A stretch of DNA of 64,000 nucleotides from Occultella gossypii (GCF_019947135.1 NZ_JAGSHT010000003.1:124001-188000); one strand, 5' to 3'; shown: positions 18,080 through 29,018, counted from the first letter of the stretch. The notes: generated from the letters alone by a model not told the origin. Made by a program: numbers and translations.

Positions 18080-18763
18080 ATGTCATTCCTCACGCGACTC
18101 AGGGAGCTCTTCGCCCGACCGGCTCCGGCTCCGACGCCGGGGGCGCGGCGTCCCAGCCACGCCCCGCTGCCCGCGGACGCCGGCCAGGAGGACCGACTGC
18201 GTGAGCAGCTGGCCGCGGACCCCAACGACGTCGTCGCGTTCAACGAACTGGCCGAGCTCGTCCGGCGTCGGGCCAGCGAGGTGGAGCAGCCGGACCCGCT
18301 CAGCGCGGACACCGGGCCGATCGAGGCCTCCTCGGCGGACACCGCGCACTGGGCGCTCGCCGAGGAGCTGGCCGGCCGGCCGCGCGCCTGGTACCCGCTC
18401 GTCGAGCTCGCCCGGCTATCTCTGCTCGATGACAAGGAGGGGGCCATGCGCCGCCTCGGAGCCGCCTGCGAGCGTGACCCGAGCGGGAAGGCGCTCGCGT
18501 CCGGGATCAGCATGCTCCGGGACGCGCACATGCCCACGGACGCGCTCGGCCTCGGGGTGGGCCACTGGTCCCCGGCCGATCAGGACGCCGAGGCGGGCCG
18601 CCAGGTGATCCGGGCGGCTCTGGACGCCGGCCGGCCGACCGAGGCCCGCCGGCACCTGAGTGCCCTCGCCGAGTACGGGGCCGACCGGCCGGGCACGGCG
18701 GGCGTGGTCGCCGAGCTCGAGCCCTTCGTCGCCGCCGCGGAGGCGAGCGCGAAGACCTCCTGA
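18080..18763 (+). CDS. helical, TPR-like hypothetical protein
   Basis: The 227-residue protein starts MSFLTRLRELF. After a Pro-rich segment it is almost entirely helical, with a TPR-like pattern: EDRLREQLAADPNDVVAFNE, AWYPLVELARLSLLDDKEGA, and AAC-ERDPSGKALASGISML. It has no signal peptide. The gene is divergent from the DUF6069-like membrane protein and convergent with the deaminase-ASCH gene, and appears leaderless. The longer frame from 17387 only overlaps the opposite gene. The function is unknown; a scaffold role is inference. Confidence 0.72.
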   Translation: MSFLTRLRELFARPAPAPTPGARRPSHAPLPADAGQEDRLREQLAADPNDVVAFNELAELVRRRASEVEQPDPLSADTGPIEASSADTAHWALAEELAGRPRAWYPLVELARLSLLDDKEGAMRRLGAACERDPSGKALASGISMLRDAHMPTDALGLGVGHWSPADQDAEAGRQVIRAALDAGRPTEARRHLSALAEYGADRPGTAGVVAELEPFVAAAEASAKTS

Positions 18764-18789
18764 CCGGTCGCCGTCGGCTGCCTTCGAGG

Positions 18790-19512
18790 TCAGCCGACCG
18801 CGCCGCCGGCCCGCACACCGAACCGGACCACCTCGACCGTGGCGGTCGGCGTCAGGTCGGGGTAGTGCCCGCGGAGCCCGTCCCGCAGGCGCACAAGCGC
18901 CTCGGGGGAGTCGACCCCGGCCTGCTCCGGCCGGAGCAGGTCGAGCCGGTAGGAGGCCACCGAGTGCACCTCGCCCGGCAGCGTCCGCGGTGGGTCGTCC
19001 TCGAAGACGAGGAGCGCGGGCCCGACGGCGATCGGGTCGTCGTGTCTGACGGTGACGGTCTTGCGGCCGGTCACCACGTCGTCGTAGTACCGCTTGTTGA
19101 AGCGCACCAAGCGGGCGGGGCGGGCGTCCCGGTGGTTGTAGGTCTCGGGCAGCAACGTGTTGAGCGTGCGTAGCTGCGGCCCGTTCGCGCCGGGCACGGC
19201 CACCAGGATGTCCGGGTGGAGCTCGACGAGCACCTGCCGGCAGCGGCCGCACGGCTCGATCACGCCCCGACCGCCGTCGCCCGCGGCGGCTATGGTCAGC
19301 AGCGGGCCGGCGTCGGCCGCGGCCGCGACCCCGAGCGCGACCAGTTCGGCGCACGGGCCACCGGTGAAATGGTAGACGTTCACACCGGTGTGGATCCGCC
19401 CCCGGGTGTCCATCACGGCGGCCGCCACGGTGTGGTTCGGGTCGGCGCCGAGCCGCCCGGCCAGGGCCACGGCCGCGTCGACCACCCGGCGTTCGGAGTC
19501 GAGGAGGTCCAT
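18790..19512 (-). CDS. cytidine-deaminase-fold / ASCH-domain fusion protein
   Basis: The 240-residue protein fuses two nucleic-acid-related domains. Residues about 1-130 are a zinc-dependent deaminase of the cytidine/blasticidin type: GGPCAELVALG supplies Cys plus proton-shuttle Glu, and EPCGRCRQVL supplies the second and third Cys. Residues about 135-240 are an ASCH domain (RLVRFNKRYYDDVVTGRKTVTVR, cut here: key residues Arg, Lys, Thr in GRKTVTVR), an RNA- or modified-nucleoside-binding beta barrel. The ATG at 19510-19512 has CAGGA upstream; an ATG at 19528 is an alternative. Substrate is unknown: free nucleoside, antibiotic or RNA base are all possible. Confidence 0.82.
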   Translation of the reverse strand: MDLLDSERRVVDAAVALAGRLGADPNHTVAAAVMDTRGRIHTGVNVYHFTGGPCAELVALGVAAAADAGPLLTIAAAGDGGRGVIEPCGRCRQVLVELHPDILVAVPGANGPQLRTLNTLLPETYNHRDARPARLVRFNKRYYDDVVTGRKTVTVRHDDPIAVGPALLVFEDDPPRTLPGEVHSVASYRLDLLRPEQAGVDSPEALVRLRDGLRGHYPDLTPTATVEVVRFGVRAGGAVG

Positions 19513-19589
19513 GCGGCCATCCTGCCGCATCGGGCCCGGACGCCCCTCGTCCGGCGAAGCACCACCGACCAGCGTGCCGATGACGACGA

Positions 19590-19626
19590 ACGCCGACCCC
19601 CGCCGTCGTGCGGCAGTGATCGGCGT
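19590..19626 (-). terminator. nested hairpin downstream of aceE
   Basis: Seven-base outer arms (19590-19596 with 19620-19626) enclose a GCCG/CGGC inner stem. It lies just past the aceE stop at 19650 on the minus strand. Confidence 0.5.
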
Positions 19627-19649
19627 CCGAACGCCAGGCCCTCAGGCGG

Positions 19650-22394
<2,745 letters not shown>

Positions 22395-22476
22395 GACTCT
22401 CTTCTCTCCGGCGCCTGGGTCGGCGCCACAGTTACATCTGCCCGGTCTCAGGCGGGCACGTGTGGTGCGGTACTGA

Positions 22477-22558
22477 CGATCCTATGGTCCGCACTTGGCT
22501 AAGTGGAGTCTGAACCAACAGATGTGACGCGACCGACAGTGATCGCGCCATAGGATCG
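22477..22558. promoter_or_regulatory. divergent promoter region with mirrored -10 boxes for aceE and DUF3052
   Basis: The 11-base sequence CCATAGGATCG occurs on the minus strand at 22487-22477 and on the plus strand at 22548-22558, facing outward, 60 bases apart. Each copy contains TAGGAT, an excellent actinobacterial -10 hexamer, one for aceE and one for the DUF3052 gene. No convincing -35 was found. Confidence 0.6.
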
Positions 22559-22661
22559 GGTCACCGCCCGGCCTTGCGCCGAGACCTACTGTGCGGTGGG
22601 GTAGGACATCAACCCCGCACCGGCGGGACAGACCAGCAGTCGATAGCAAGGAGTAACAGAC

Positions 22662-23105
22662 GTGGAAGCGACCGCGGGTTCCGTGGCCAGTCCGTCCGGC
22701 GACCAGCCCACCTCGCGGTTCGGGGTGGGTAGTGGGCAGGTCATCCAGGAGTTCGGTTATGACGATGACGTCGACGAGGAACTCCGGGCGGAACTCGAGA
22801 AGGCCGCCGGGCACGAACTGGTCGACGAGTACTACGACGACGTGACCGACGCGGCGATCCTGTGGTGGCGCGAGGATGACGGCGACGTCCAGGACCTCAC
22901 CGACGTCATGGTCGACGCCCAGGAGATGCTCGAGGACGGCGGCCTGATCTGGGTCTTCACCCCGAAGTCAGGTCGCGACGGGCACGTGAAGCCCGCCGAC
23001 TTCGAGGAGGCCGCCAGCACCGCGGGCCTGCACGCCACCAGCGCCATCTCAGCGGCGCAGCACTGGTCCGGGATCCGCCTGACCGCGCGCGGTCGCGGCA
23101 AGTGA
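22662..23105 (+). CDS. DUF3052 family protein
   Basis: The 147-residue acidic protein shows family markers: QVIQEFGYDDDVDEELR, DAAILWWREDDGD, DGGLIWVFTPKSGRDGHV and SAAQHWSGIRL. GTG at 22662 is preceded by AGGAG. It lies divergently from aceE and overlaps the peroxiredoxin gene by 4 bases (GTGA), the same arrangement as mycobacterial Rv2239c-Rv2238c. The biochemical role is not established. Coupling to AceE and AhpE suggests a link to central carbon or redox metabolism, which is inference. Confidence 0.9.
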   Translation: MEATAGSVASPSGDQPTSRFGVGSGQVIQEFGYDDDVDEELRAELEKAAGHELVDEYYDDVTDAAILWWREDDGDVQDLTDVMVDAQEMLEDGGLIWVFTPKSGRDGHVKPADFEEAASTAGLHATSAISAAQHWSGIRLTARGRGK

Positions 23106-23569
23106 ACGTGCTGCCGGCGCCGGGGGAGCCCGCGCCGGACTTCACGGCCGAGGACACCCACGGCACTCCGGTCACCCTCTCCGCGCTGCGCGGCACCCCC
23201 GTGGCGCTGGTGTTCTTCCCGTTCGCGTTCTCCGGCATCTGCACGGGCGAGTTCTGCGAACTCCGGGACAACCTCGGTGCGTTCGAGCGCGCCGGAGTGC
23301 GCCTGCTCGGCATCAGTTGCGACTCGAAGTTCGCCCTGCGGGCCTGGGGTGAACAGGAGCGGCTCGGTTTCGATCTGCTCAGCGACTTCTGGCCGCACGG
23401 GCAGATCGCCCGCTCCTACGGCGTGTTCGACGCCGAGTCCGGCCTCGCCCTGCGCGGCAGCCTGCTCCTCGACGCCGACGGCGTGGTGCGCTGGTCCGTG
23501 CTGAACCCGCGCGGGCAGGCGCGGCCGCTGGACGGCTACCTGCGCGCCCTCGACGCCCTGGTCGTGTGA
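23102..23569 (+). CDS. peroxiredoxin, AhpE-like
   Basis: This 155-residue thioredoxin-fold peroxidase reduces hydroperoxides. The peroxidatic motif PFAFSGICTGEFC holds Cys47 with the preceding Ser44 (Thr in most families) and an additional Cys52; Mycobacterium AhpE has only the first. Arg in the LNPRGQAR segment may assist. Translation is coupled to DUF3052 upstream and to the GDPD gene downstream through GTGA overlaps. Cys52 could allow an atypical short-range disulfide, which is speculative. Confidence 0.9.
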   Translation: MNVLPAPGEPAPDFTAEDTHGTPVTLSALRGTPVALVFFPFAFSGICTGEFCELRDNLGAFERAGVRLLGISCDSKFALRAWGEQERLGFDLLSDFWPHGQIARSYGVFDAESGLALRGSLLLDADGVVRWSVLNPRGQARPLDGYLRALDALVV

Positions 23570-24372
23570 GCACCCGGCGGCAACGAGAGGTCGCCGCCGG
23601 TGCGGGTGGCGACTACCTGCGCCCCGGACCGCTGGCGCTCGCGCACCGGGGCGGCGCCGGGTACGAGCTGAACGCGGGGATCGAGAACTCCCTGCGCGCG
23701 GTGCGCAACGCCGTCGACCTCGGCTTCACGTACGTCGAGACCGACGTGCGCGCAAGCGCCGACGGCGTCCCTTTCGTCTTCCACGACCCGGACCTTTCCC
23801 GGGTGGTGGGTTCCGCCGTCGACGTGCATTCGCTGACCGCCGCCGACCTGCGGGCGGCCACCCTCGCCGGTGGCGAGTCCATCCCCACGTTGGCGGAGCT
23901 GCTCGAGGAGTTCCCGGCCATCCGGTTCAACATCGACGTGAAGTCGGACGACGTGGCCGCGCCGGCGCTCGCCGTGATCGAGGCGCAGCGTGCGTTCGAC
24001 CGGGTCCTGATCGCGGCGTTCGACCACCGCCGGCTGCAGCGGGTCCGGCGCGCGCACCCGGAGGCGGCCACCTCCGGCTCGCCGCTGGAGACGGCGTCCC
24101 TGCGGTGGGGCGTGGGCGCCGCCCGGTCGCTGGCCGCCCGCAACGGCGTGGTCTGCCTGCAGGTGCCGACGACGTTCCGCGGACGGGCCCTGGTGACCGA
24201 GTCGTTCGTGGCGACCGCGCACCGTTACGGGCTCCAGGTGCACGTGTGGACCATCGACGACGCGGACACGATGAACGCTCTGTTCGACCTCGGCGTGGAC
24301 GGCATCGTCGCCGACCGCATCGACGTGCTCCGGGACGTGCTGAGCGCCCGTGGTGCCTGGCCGCAGCCGTGA
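23566..24372 (+). CDS. glycerophosphodiester phosphodiesterase
   Basis: GDPD enzymes hydrolyse glycerophosphodiesters to glycerol-3-phosphate and an alcohol. The 268-residue TIM barrel has the catalytic AHRGGAGYELNAGIENS segment (His-Arg, Glu-Asn), YVETDVRASADGVPFVFHDP with the metal-binding Glu/Asp and catalytic His, and the closing VHVWTIDDADTMNALFDLGV. No signal peptide is seen, so it is likely cytoplasmic. The GTG start overlaps the peroxiredoxin stop, making a three-gene operon that ends before tRNA-Val. Confidence 0.92.
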   Translation: MSTRRQREVAAGAGGDYLRPGPLALAHRGGAGYELNAGIENSLRAVRNAVDLGFTYVETDVRASADGVPFVFHDPDLSRVVGSAVDVHSLTAADLRAATLAGGESIPTLAELLEEFPAIRFNIDVKSDDVAAPALAVIEAQRAFDRVLIAAFDHRRLQRVRRAHPEAATSGSPLETASLRWGVGAARSLAARNGVVCLQVPTTFRGRALVTESFVATAHRYGLQVHVWTIDDADTMNALFDLGVDGIVADRIDVLRDVLSARGAWPQP

Positions 24373-24413
24373 CCGGCGGGGCCGTGTGCGCTTGCTAGTC
24401 TTGGTACCCGCCA

Positions 24414-24487
24414 GGGCCTATAGCTCAGTTGGTTAGAGCGTCGCGTTTACACCGCGGATGTCGGGGGTTCGAGTCCCTCTGGGCCCA
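24414..24487 (+). tRNA. tRNA-Val (anticodon TAC)
   Basis: The 74-nt gene reads GGGCCTA-TA-GCTC, anticodon loop TTTACAC, T-loop TTCGAGT, and 3' TGGGCCC-A. CCA is not encoded. A -10 box TAGTCT (24396-24401) lies 12 bases upstream. Confidence 0.96.
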
Positions 24488-24544
24488 CCCTGCGGATGTC
24501 AAGGGACACCCTGCATCCGTCAACGCACGTGCTGGGGGGACGAG

Positions 24545-25132
24545 ATGATCGATTCGTACGATGTGGTCTCACGGGTCGCTGCCGGGTTGGGTGTGAACTC
24601 GGTGCCCACGCCCATGACCCGCGCGACCGCGGACGGCGCCAAGAAGATCGGCATGGTCGAGCTACCCGACTGTCCACAGACGGGGGTGACCTCGTGGGCC
24701 ACCGTGGCCGCCAGTTTCTTCCCGTCCGGGTATCGGACGCGCGATGGGCGACCGATCGGTGTCGAGTTCGTCGTCGGCATCGATTCGCGATGGACCCTCA
24801 TGGGCGACGCCGCGGCCGCGTGCGCCTTCCAGATCGGCGAACCGAACGAGGTGCGGCCCGGGACGGTGTACCGGAGCGCGATCGGCAACTGCTACCCCGA
24901 GGCGAGCACCCCACACCTGATGTCGGTGCCGCCGTTCCTCTGGAACTCCTTCGAGCCCTACAGCGACGCCGACGTCCACGTCACCTGGCTGCAGCTCGTG
25001 CCGGTCACGGAGGACGAGGCCGCGTACTGCCTGGCGCACGGGTTCGACGCACTCGGCGACGCGTTCGCGCGGGAACAGCCGGACCTGTACTCGATCGAGC
25101 GGGAGAGCGTCCGACTGAGTCGGGAGGGCTGA
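24545..25132 (+). CDS. suppressor-of-fused (SUFU) domain protein
   Basis: The 195-residue protein looks like the bacterial SUFU family: YRTRDGRPIGVEFVVGID, RSAIGNCYPEASTPHLMS, VPPFLWNSFEPYSDADVH and VTWLQLVPVTEDEAAYCLAHG match its conserved core. In bacteria this fold is best known as an immunity protein for polymorphic toxins, but stand-alone copies are common and no toxin gene is adjacent here. It sits directly behind tRNA-Val. The ATG at 24545 is preceded by a G-rich ribosome-binding site; the longer frame from 24458 overlaps the tRNA and is rejected. Confidence 0.75.
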   Translation: MIDSYDVVSRVAAGLGVNSVPTPMTRATADGAKKIGMVELPDCPQTGVTSWATVAASFFPSGYRTRDGRPIGVEFVVGIDSRWTLMGDAAAACAFQIGEPNEVRPGTVYRSAIGNCYPEASTPHLMSVPPFLWNSFEPYSDADVHVTWLQLVPVTEDEAAYCLAHGFDALGDAFAREQPDLYSIERESVRLSREG

Positions 25133-25145
25133 CGGTCCTCGGGGG

Positions 25146-26627
25146 TCACCACGCGCCCGGGGCGTAGTCCTTCAGGAAGACGCCGAAGAGGTCCTCACCG
25201 GCCTCGCCGCGCACGATGGGGTCGTAGACGCGGGCGGCACCGTCGACGAGATCGAGCGGTGCGTGGAAACCCTCCTCGGCGAGGCGCACCTTCGTGGGGT
25301 GTGGGCGTTCGTCGGTGATCCATCCGGTGTCGACGCTGGTCATGAGGATGCCATCGGTCTCGAACATCTCGCGCGCGCTGGTGCGGGTCAGCATGTTGAC
25401 GGCCGCTTTGGCCATGTTGGTGTGCGGGTGCCCCGGGCCCTTGTAGCCGCGACCGAAGACGCCTTCCATCGCGCTCACGTTGACGACGTAGGTGCGCCGG
25501 GCGCTGCTCGCCGCCAGCGACGGCCGCAGCATCGAGACGAGCAGGAAGGGGGCCGTCGTGTTCGCCAGCTGCACCTCGAGCATCTCGAGCGGGTCGACCT
25601 CGCCGACGCGTTGAGTCCACGAGTTCACGTGGTCGAGATCGGGAATCAGCCCGCCGGCATCGATCGCGTTTCCCGCCGCGAGCCGCTCGAGCGAACTGGA
25701 ACCGGCCGCCATCGCCTGCTCGGTGAGCTCGTCGGCGCGGGAAGCGGCGGCAGCGAGGATGGGATGCGCGCTCACCGAGCGCTCCAGTGCCTGCGGATGC
25801 TGGTCGTTCGTGTGACCGAACGTGATGAGTTCGGGTAGCGGCCCGTCGGGCAGCGGGGCGAGCTCGGCATCCACCAGGGGCTGGTACGACCCTGGTGAGC
25901 GACGCACGGTCTGGGTGGCGTTGTTGATCAGGATGTCGAGGCTCCCCGCCGATGCGACGTCCTCTGCGAGGCCGATGACCTGTGCCGGATCACGCAGGTC
26001 GATCCCGACGACCTTGAGGCGGTCGATCCAGTCGGATGCATCGGGAAGGCGGCTGAAGCGGCGCACGGCGTCGCGCGGGAACCGAGTCGTGATCGTCGTG
26101 TGCGCACCGTCACGCAACAGGCGCAGGGCGATGTACATGCCGATCTTCGCGCGGCCGCCGGTCAGCAGAGCGCGCTTGCCGGTCAGGTCGGTGCGCGCGT
26201 CACGCTTCGCGTGACTCATCGCCGCGCACGTCGGGCACAGCTGGTGATAGAACGCGTCGACGACGGTGTATCGCTGCTTGCAGATGTAGCAACCACGCGC
26301 CTTGAGCAGGGTGCCCGCCGTCGGCGCCTCAGTGGCGGTGGTGATCGGGATGCCACGCGTCTCGTCGTCGATCCGGTCCGCCGCGCCCGTCGCCGTGGCG
26401 GCGACCACTTCGCGGTCCGCCTGGGCGATCGCGTCGCGGATCTCGCGGCGGCGCACCTGCTTCACGGCCTTGAACATCTTCGCCGTCGCCCGGCGCACGG
26501 CGACGAAGTCGGGGTGCGCCTCGTCGAGTCCGGCCATGGACTCCAGGACCTTGAGGGTGATCGCGAGATCCGTCGAGTCGATGCCGCTGGGGGGCAGGTC
26601 GGAAGTGGCGGAAGTCTGTGGGGGCAC
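25146..26627 (-). CDS. SDR oxidoreductase with N-terminal zinc-ribbon-like module
   Basis: This is a 493-residue multidomain protein. Residues 1-110 are helical and charged. Residues about 111-138 contain CYICKQRY...HQLCPTCAAM, two CxxC pairs forming a probable zinc ribbon. The remainder is a short-chain dehydrogenase with LLTGGRAKIGMYIALRLL (dinucleotide loop, variant of GxxxGxG), INNAT and an active-site YKGPGHPHTNMAKAA segment where Tyr and Lys fit the YxxxK-type site with a changed spacing. The substrate is unknown. The GTG start has no clear ribosome-binding site. Confidence 0.8.
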   Translation of the reverse strand: MPPQTSATSDLPPSGIDSTDLAITLKVLESMAGLDEAHPDFVAVRRATAKMFKAVKQVRRREIRDAIAQADREVVAATATGAADRIDDETRGIPITTATEAPTAGTLLKARGCYICKQRYTVVDAFYHQLCPTCAAMSHAKRDARTDLTGKRALLTGGRAKIGMYIALRLLRDGAHTTITTRFPRDAVRRFSRLPDASDWIDRLKVVGIDLRDPAQVIGLAEDVASAGSLDILINNATQTVRRSPGSYQPLVDAELAPLPDGPLPELITFGHTNDQHPQALERSVSAHPILAAAASRADELTEQAMAAGSSSLERLAAGNAIDAGGLIPDLDHVNSWTQRVGEVDPLEMLEVQLANTTAPFLLVSMLRPSLAASSARRTYVVNVSAMEGVFGRGYKGPGHPHTNMAKAAVNMLTRTSAREMFETDGILMTSVDTGWITDERPHPTKVRLAEEGFHAPLDLVDGAARVYDPIVRGEAGEDLFGVFLKDYAPGAW

Positions 26628-26820
26628 ACGCGATTCTACGTCGGCCGGATGATCGGAACGTGTGACGGCCCGATGCGCCGACCGGCATCGTCGTCACGGA
26701 TCAGCTCCAGCAACGGCGGACGGGCGCGGCGCTCGGCCCGGCAGGATCGAGCCCCAGTCCTTGAATGCGGCACAATCTTCGCGGGCACGTGAGCACCGGA
26801 CACACCAAGGAGGGCCCTCG

Positions 26821-27645
26821 ATGCACATCTTCCTCGCCGGCGGCGCCGGCATCGTCGGAACCAGGCTGATACCGGCGCTCGTGAGGGCGGGCCATGACGT
26901 CACGGCGACGACGCGACGCACGGAGAGGCTCGACGTCCTGCACGACCTCGGCGCACGCGGCGTCGTCGTCGACGTTCTCGACGCCCCGCACCTGGCGGAA
27001 ACCGTGGCCGCCGCCGAGCCGGAGCTCGTCATGCACCAGTTGACCGACCTGGGCGAATACGACACCGAGGCCAACGCACGCCTGCGCCGGGACGGGACGG
27101 CGAACCTCGTGGCCGCCGCGGAGGCCGCTGGGGTGGACCGCATGATCGCGCAGAGCATCGCCTTCGCGTACGCCCCGGGCGACACCACGGCAACGGAGGA
27201 CGACCCGCTCGAACCGGGTTCCGCCGTCGGGACCTTGGAAGCCCTGGTCCACCGGCTGCCACGCGCCACAGTGCTGCGCTACGGCATGTTCTACGGCGAC
27301 GGGACCTGGTACGCGCCTGGCGGCCGGATCGCCGGTGCGGTGGCCGCCGGGCAGCTACCGGCCACGCCTACGATCACGCCGTTCGTCCATATCGAGGACG
27401 TGGTCTCAGCCACGGTGCAGGCGCTCGACTGGCCCGACGGCACCTACAACATCGTCGACGACGAGCCGGCATCCGGAACCGTGTGGCTCCCGGTGTACGC
27501 GTCCGGGCTCGGTGCGCCGGCGCCGAGGGTCGCCGGGCTGCCGGATGCAGCGCCGCGGCGCCGGACCGTCTCCAATGCGAAGGCGCGGGCGGTCGGTTGG
27601 CGTCCTGGGTACCCGTCCTGGCGGGACGGATTCCCGACGCTTTGA
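26821..27645 (+). CDS. NAD(P)-dependent epimerase/dehydratase family protein
   Basis: The 274-residue extended SDR-like protein begins MHIFLAGGAGIVGTRLIPAL, with a GxxGxxG dinucleotide loop, and contains PFVHIEDVVSATVQAL and YNIVDDEPA, both typical of the atypical/extended SDR clade. The usual catalytic YxxxK is not evident (SIAFAYAPGD occupies the position), so it may bind nucleotide without classical SDR catalysis. AAGGAGG lies 8 bases before the ATG. It stands alone between the divergent SDR gene and the GNAT gene. Confidence 0.85.
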   Translation: MHIFLAGGAGIVGTRLIPALVRAGHDVTATTRRTERLDVLHDLGARGVVVDVLDAPHLAETVAAAEPELVMHQLTDLGEYDTEANARLRRDGTANLVAAAEAAGVDRMIAQSIAFAYAPGDTTATEDDPLEPGSAVGTLEALVHRLPRATVLRYGMFYGDGTWYAPGGRIAGAVAAGQLPATPTITPFVHIEDVVSATVQALDWPDGTYNIVDDEPASGTVWLPVYASGLGAPAPRVAGLPDAAPRRRTVSNAKARAVGWRPGYPSWRDGFPTL

Positions 27646-27721
27646 GACAAGGCGAGCCATCGCAGCGATCCTCGGTTGCTAATCTTGGCGTCACTGCAGG
27701 AGTTGGCGGAGAGGCCAGACG

Positions 27722-28252
27722 ATGACGGCGCCACAACAGGGGGAGCCGGGTAGCGAGCGCTCGCGTGGGCCGCTGGATGTCGAGATGCGGCAGGCGGTCC
27801 CGGCCGACGCGGGTGAGGTCGCCCGCATCTGGCGCCAGGGGTGGGCCGATGCCCATCTCGGTCATGTCCCAGCCGAGCTGGTCGCGGCTCGGACCCCGGC
27901 CTCGTTCGCCGAGCGCGCACGCGAACAGATTGCGGACACGATCGTCGCGGTCCGGGGCGAAGCGGTCCTCGGATTTGCCATGATCGACGGCGACCAGGTG
28001 GACCAGCTGTACCTTGACCGCGCCGCGCGTGGCGGCGGCATCGGGGCGGCGCTGCTCAAGGCAGCGGAGCAAGCGGTGCTCGCGGCGGGTCACCAGCGGG
28101 CCTGGCTGGTGGTGGCCACCGGGAACACTGCCGCCCGGCGGTTCTACGAGCGGCAGGGATGGAACGACGGCGGCCCTATCGTCCACCGTGCGCCCGTCCC
28201 TGGCGGGTCGGTCGCCGTCGACGGCCACCGGTTCGTGAGCCCTCGGCGGTAG
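27722..28252 (+). CDS. GNAT-family N-acetyltransferase
   Basis: The 176-residue GNAT protein transfers acetyl from acetyl-CoA to an amine of unknown identity. The fold is visible from MRQAVPADAGEVARIWRQGW through VDQLYLDRAARGGGIGAALL (the acetyl-CoA pyrophosphate loop) and GNTAARRFYERQGW. The start follows GGAGAGG. A -10-like TAATCT (27680-27685) precedes it. It converges with the azoreductase gene, whose stop is 31 bases away. Confidence 0.9.
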   Translation: MTAPQQGEPGSERSRGPLDVEMRQAVPADAGEVARIWRQGWADAHLGHVPAELVAARTPASFAERAREQIADTIVAVRGEAVLGFAMIDGDQVDQLYLDRAARGGGIGAALLKAAEQAVLAAGHQRAWLVVATGNTAARRFYERQGWNDGGPIVHRAPVPGGSVAVDGHRFVSPRR

Positions 28253-28283
28253 CCGAACCGGTGCCGGCGATCCGCCCGGGCCG

Positions 28284-28937
28284 CTACGCCGCGGCAGTTC
28301 GTCCCGTGGATCCCAGGGCGACCGCGGCAGCCGTGACCTCCGCCCGGGATCGGTGCCACAGGTCGTCGGGGTCAGCCACGGCTGTGGCGGCGGGCTGTCG
28401 CACGGCGGTGATGTCGGTAATGCCGGCCCAGCGCAGCCAGGTCTCGAGGTAGGGCTGTCGGAAGTCGGAGCCGAACGCGGGCGGCCTGCCCGGTGCCCAG
28501 ACATCGCTGGTGTAGATGAGCACGGCTCGCTTGCCCTCGAGCAGCCCGGTGTAGCCGGAGTCGGGATCGAATCCGAACGTCAAACCGGGTTGGGAGACGA
28601 CGTCGATGAACTGCTTGAGGATGTAGGGCACGGTGGCGTTCCACATGGGCACGCTGAACAGGTAGCTGTCGGCTGCGTCGAACCGCGCGAACGCGTCCTT
28701 GATCTGGCGGTAGGCGGCCTCCTGGTCCACCGTGAAGGGCTCGCCCGCGATGGTCGCCATCTTCGCGTGGGCCGCGGCCGGTCCGAACGCCGGCAGGGTG
28801 CCGTCCCAGAGGTCCCAATGCTCGATGACGGCATCCGGCCGGGTGGTCCGGTACGCCTCGGTGAACGTGCGGGCCAGGGCGAGGGATCGTGAGGCGTCAC
28901 CGCGGGGCGAGGAGGAGATATGCAGCAGATCGGGCAT
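28284..28937 (-). CDS. FMN-dependent NADH-azoreductase / quinone reductase (AzoR family)
   Basis: The 217-residue flavodoxin-like enzyme reduces azo dyes and quinones with NAD(P)H. LLHISSSPRGDASRSLALAR is the FMN phosphate-binding loop; FSVPMWNATVPYILKQFIDV contains the conserved PMWN motif. A GGAAGGAC ribosome-binding site precedes the ATG. It is divergent from a TetR gene, and a near-perfect palindrome overlaps its probable -10 (GATTCT), so it is very likely repressed by that TetR and induced by an electrophile or quinone (inference). Confidence 0.9.
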   Translation of the reverse strand: MPDLLHISSSPRGDASRSLALARTFTEAYRTTRPDAVIEHWDLWDGTLPAFGPAAAHAKMATIAGEPFTVDQEAAYRQIKDAFARFDAADSYLFSVPMWNATVPYILKQFIDVVSQPGLTFGFDPDSGYTGLLEGKRAVLIYTSDVWAPGRPPAFGSDFRQPYLETWLRWAGITDITAVRQPAATAVADPDDLWHRSRAEVTAAAVALGSTGRTAAA

Positions 28938-28974
28938 GGCCGTGTCCTTCCGGATGGGTCGAGTTCTCTGACAG

Positions 28975-29018
28975 AATCGGACTCAAGTCCGATTACCACG
29001 GTAGCGGACTGAAGTCCG
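28975..29018. promoter_or_regulatory. two palindromic operators between azoreductase and TetR genes
   Basis: Site 1, 28975-28994: AATCGGACT-CA-AGTCCGATT, perfect 9-bp arms. Site 2, 29005-29018: CGGACT-GA-AGTCCG. Centres are 27 bp apart. Site 1 overlaps the azoreductase -10; site 2 lies just before the TetR ribosome-binding site. Confidence 0.8.

Noticed and set aside
24414-24487. tRNA-Val as an integrated-element attachment site
   Set aside because: No integrase and no downstream repeat of the tRNA 3' end was noticed; only the SUFU gene hints at past insertion.
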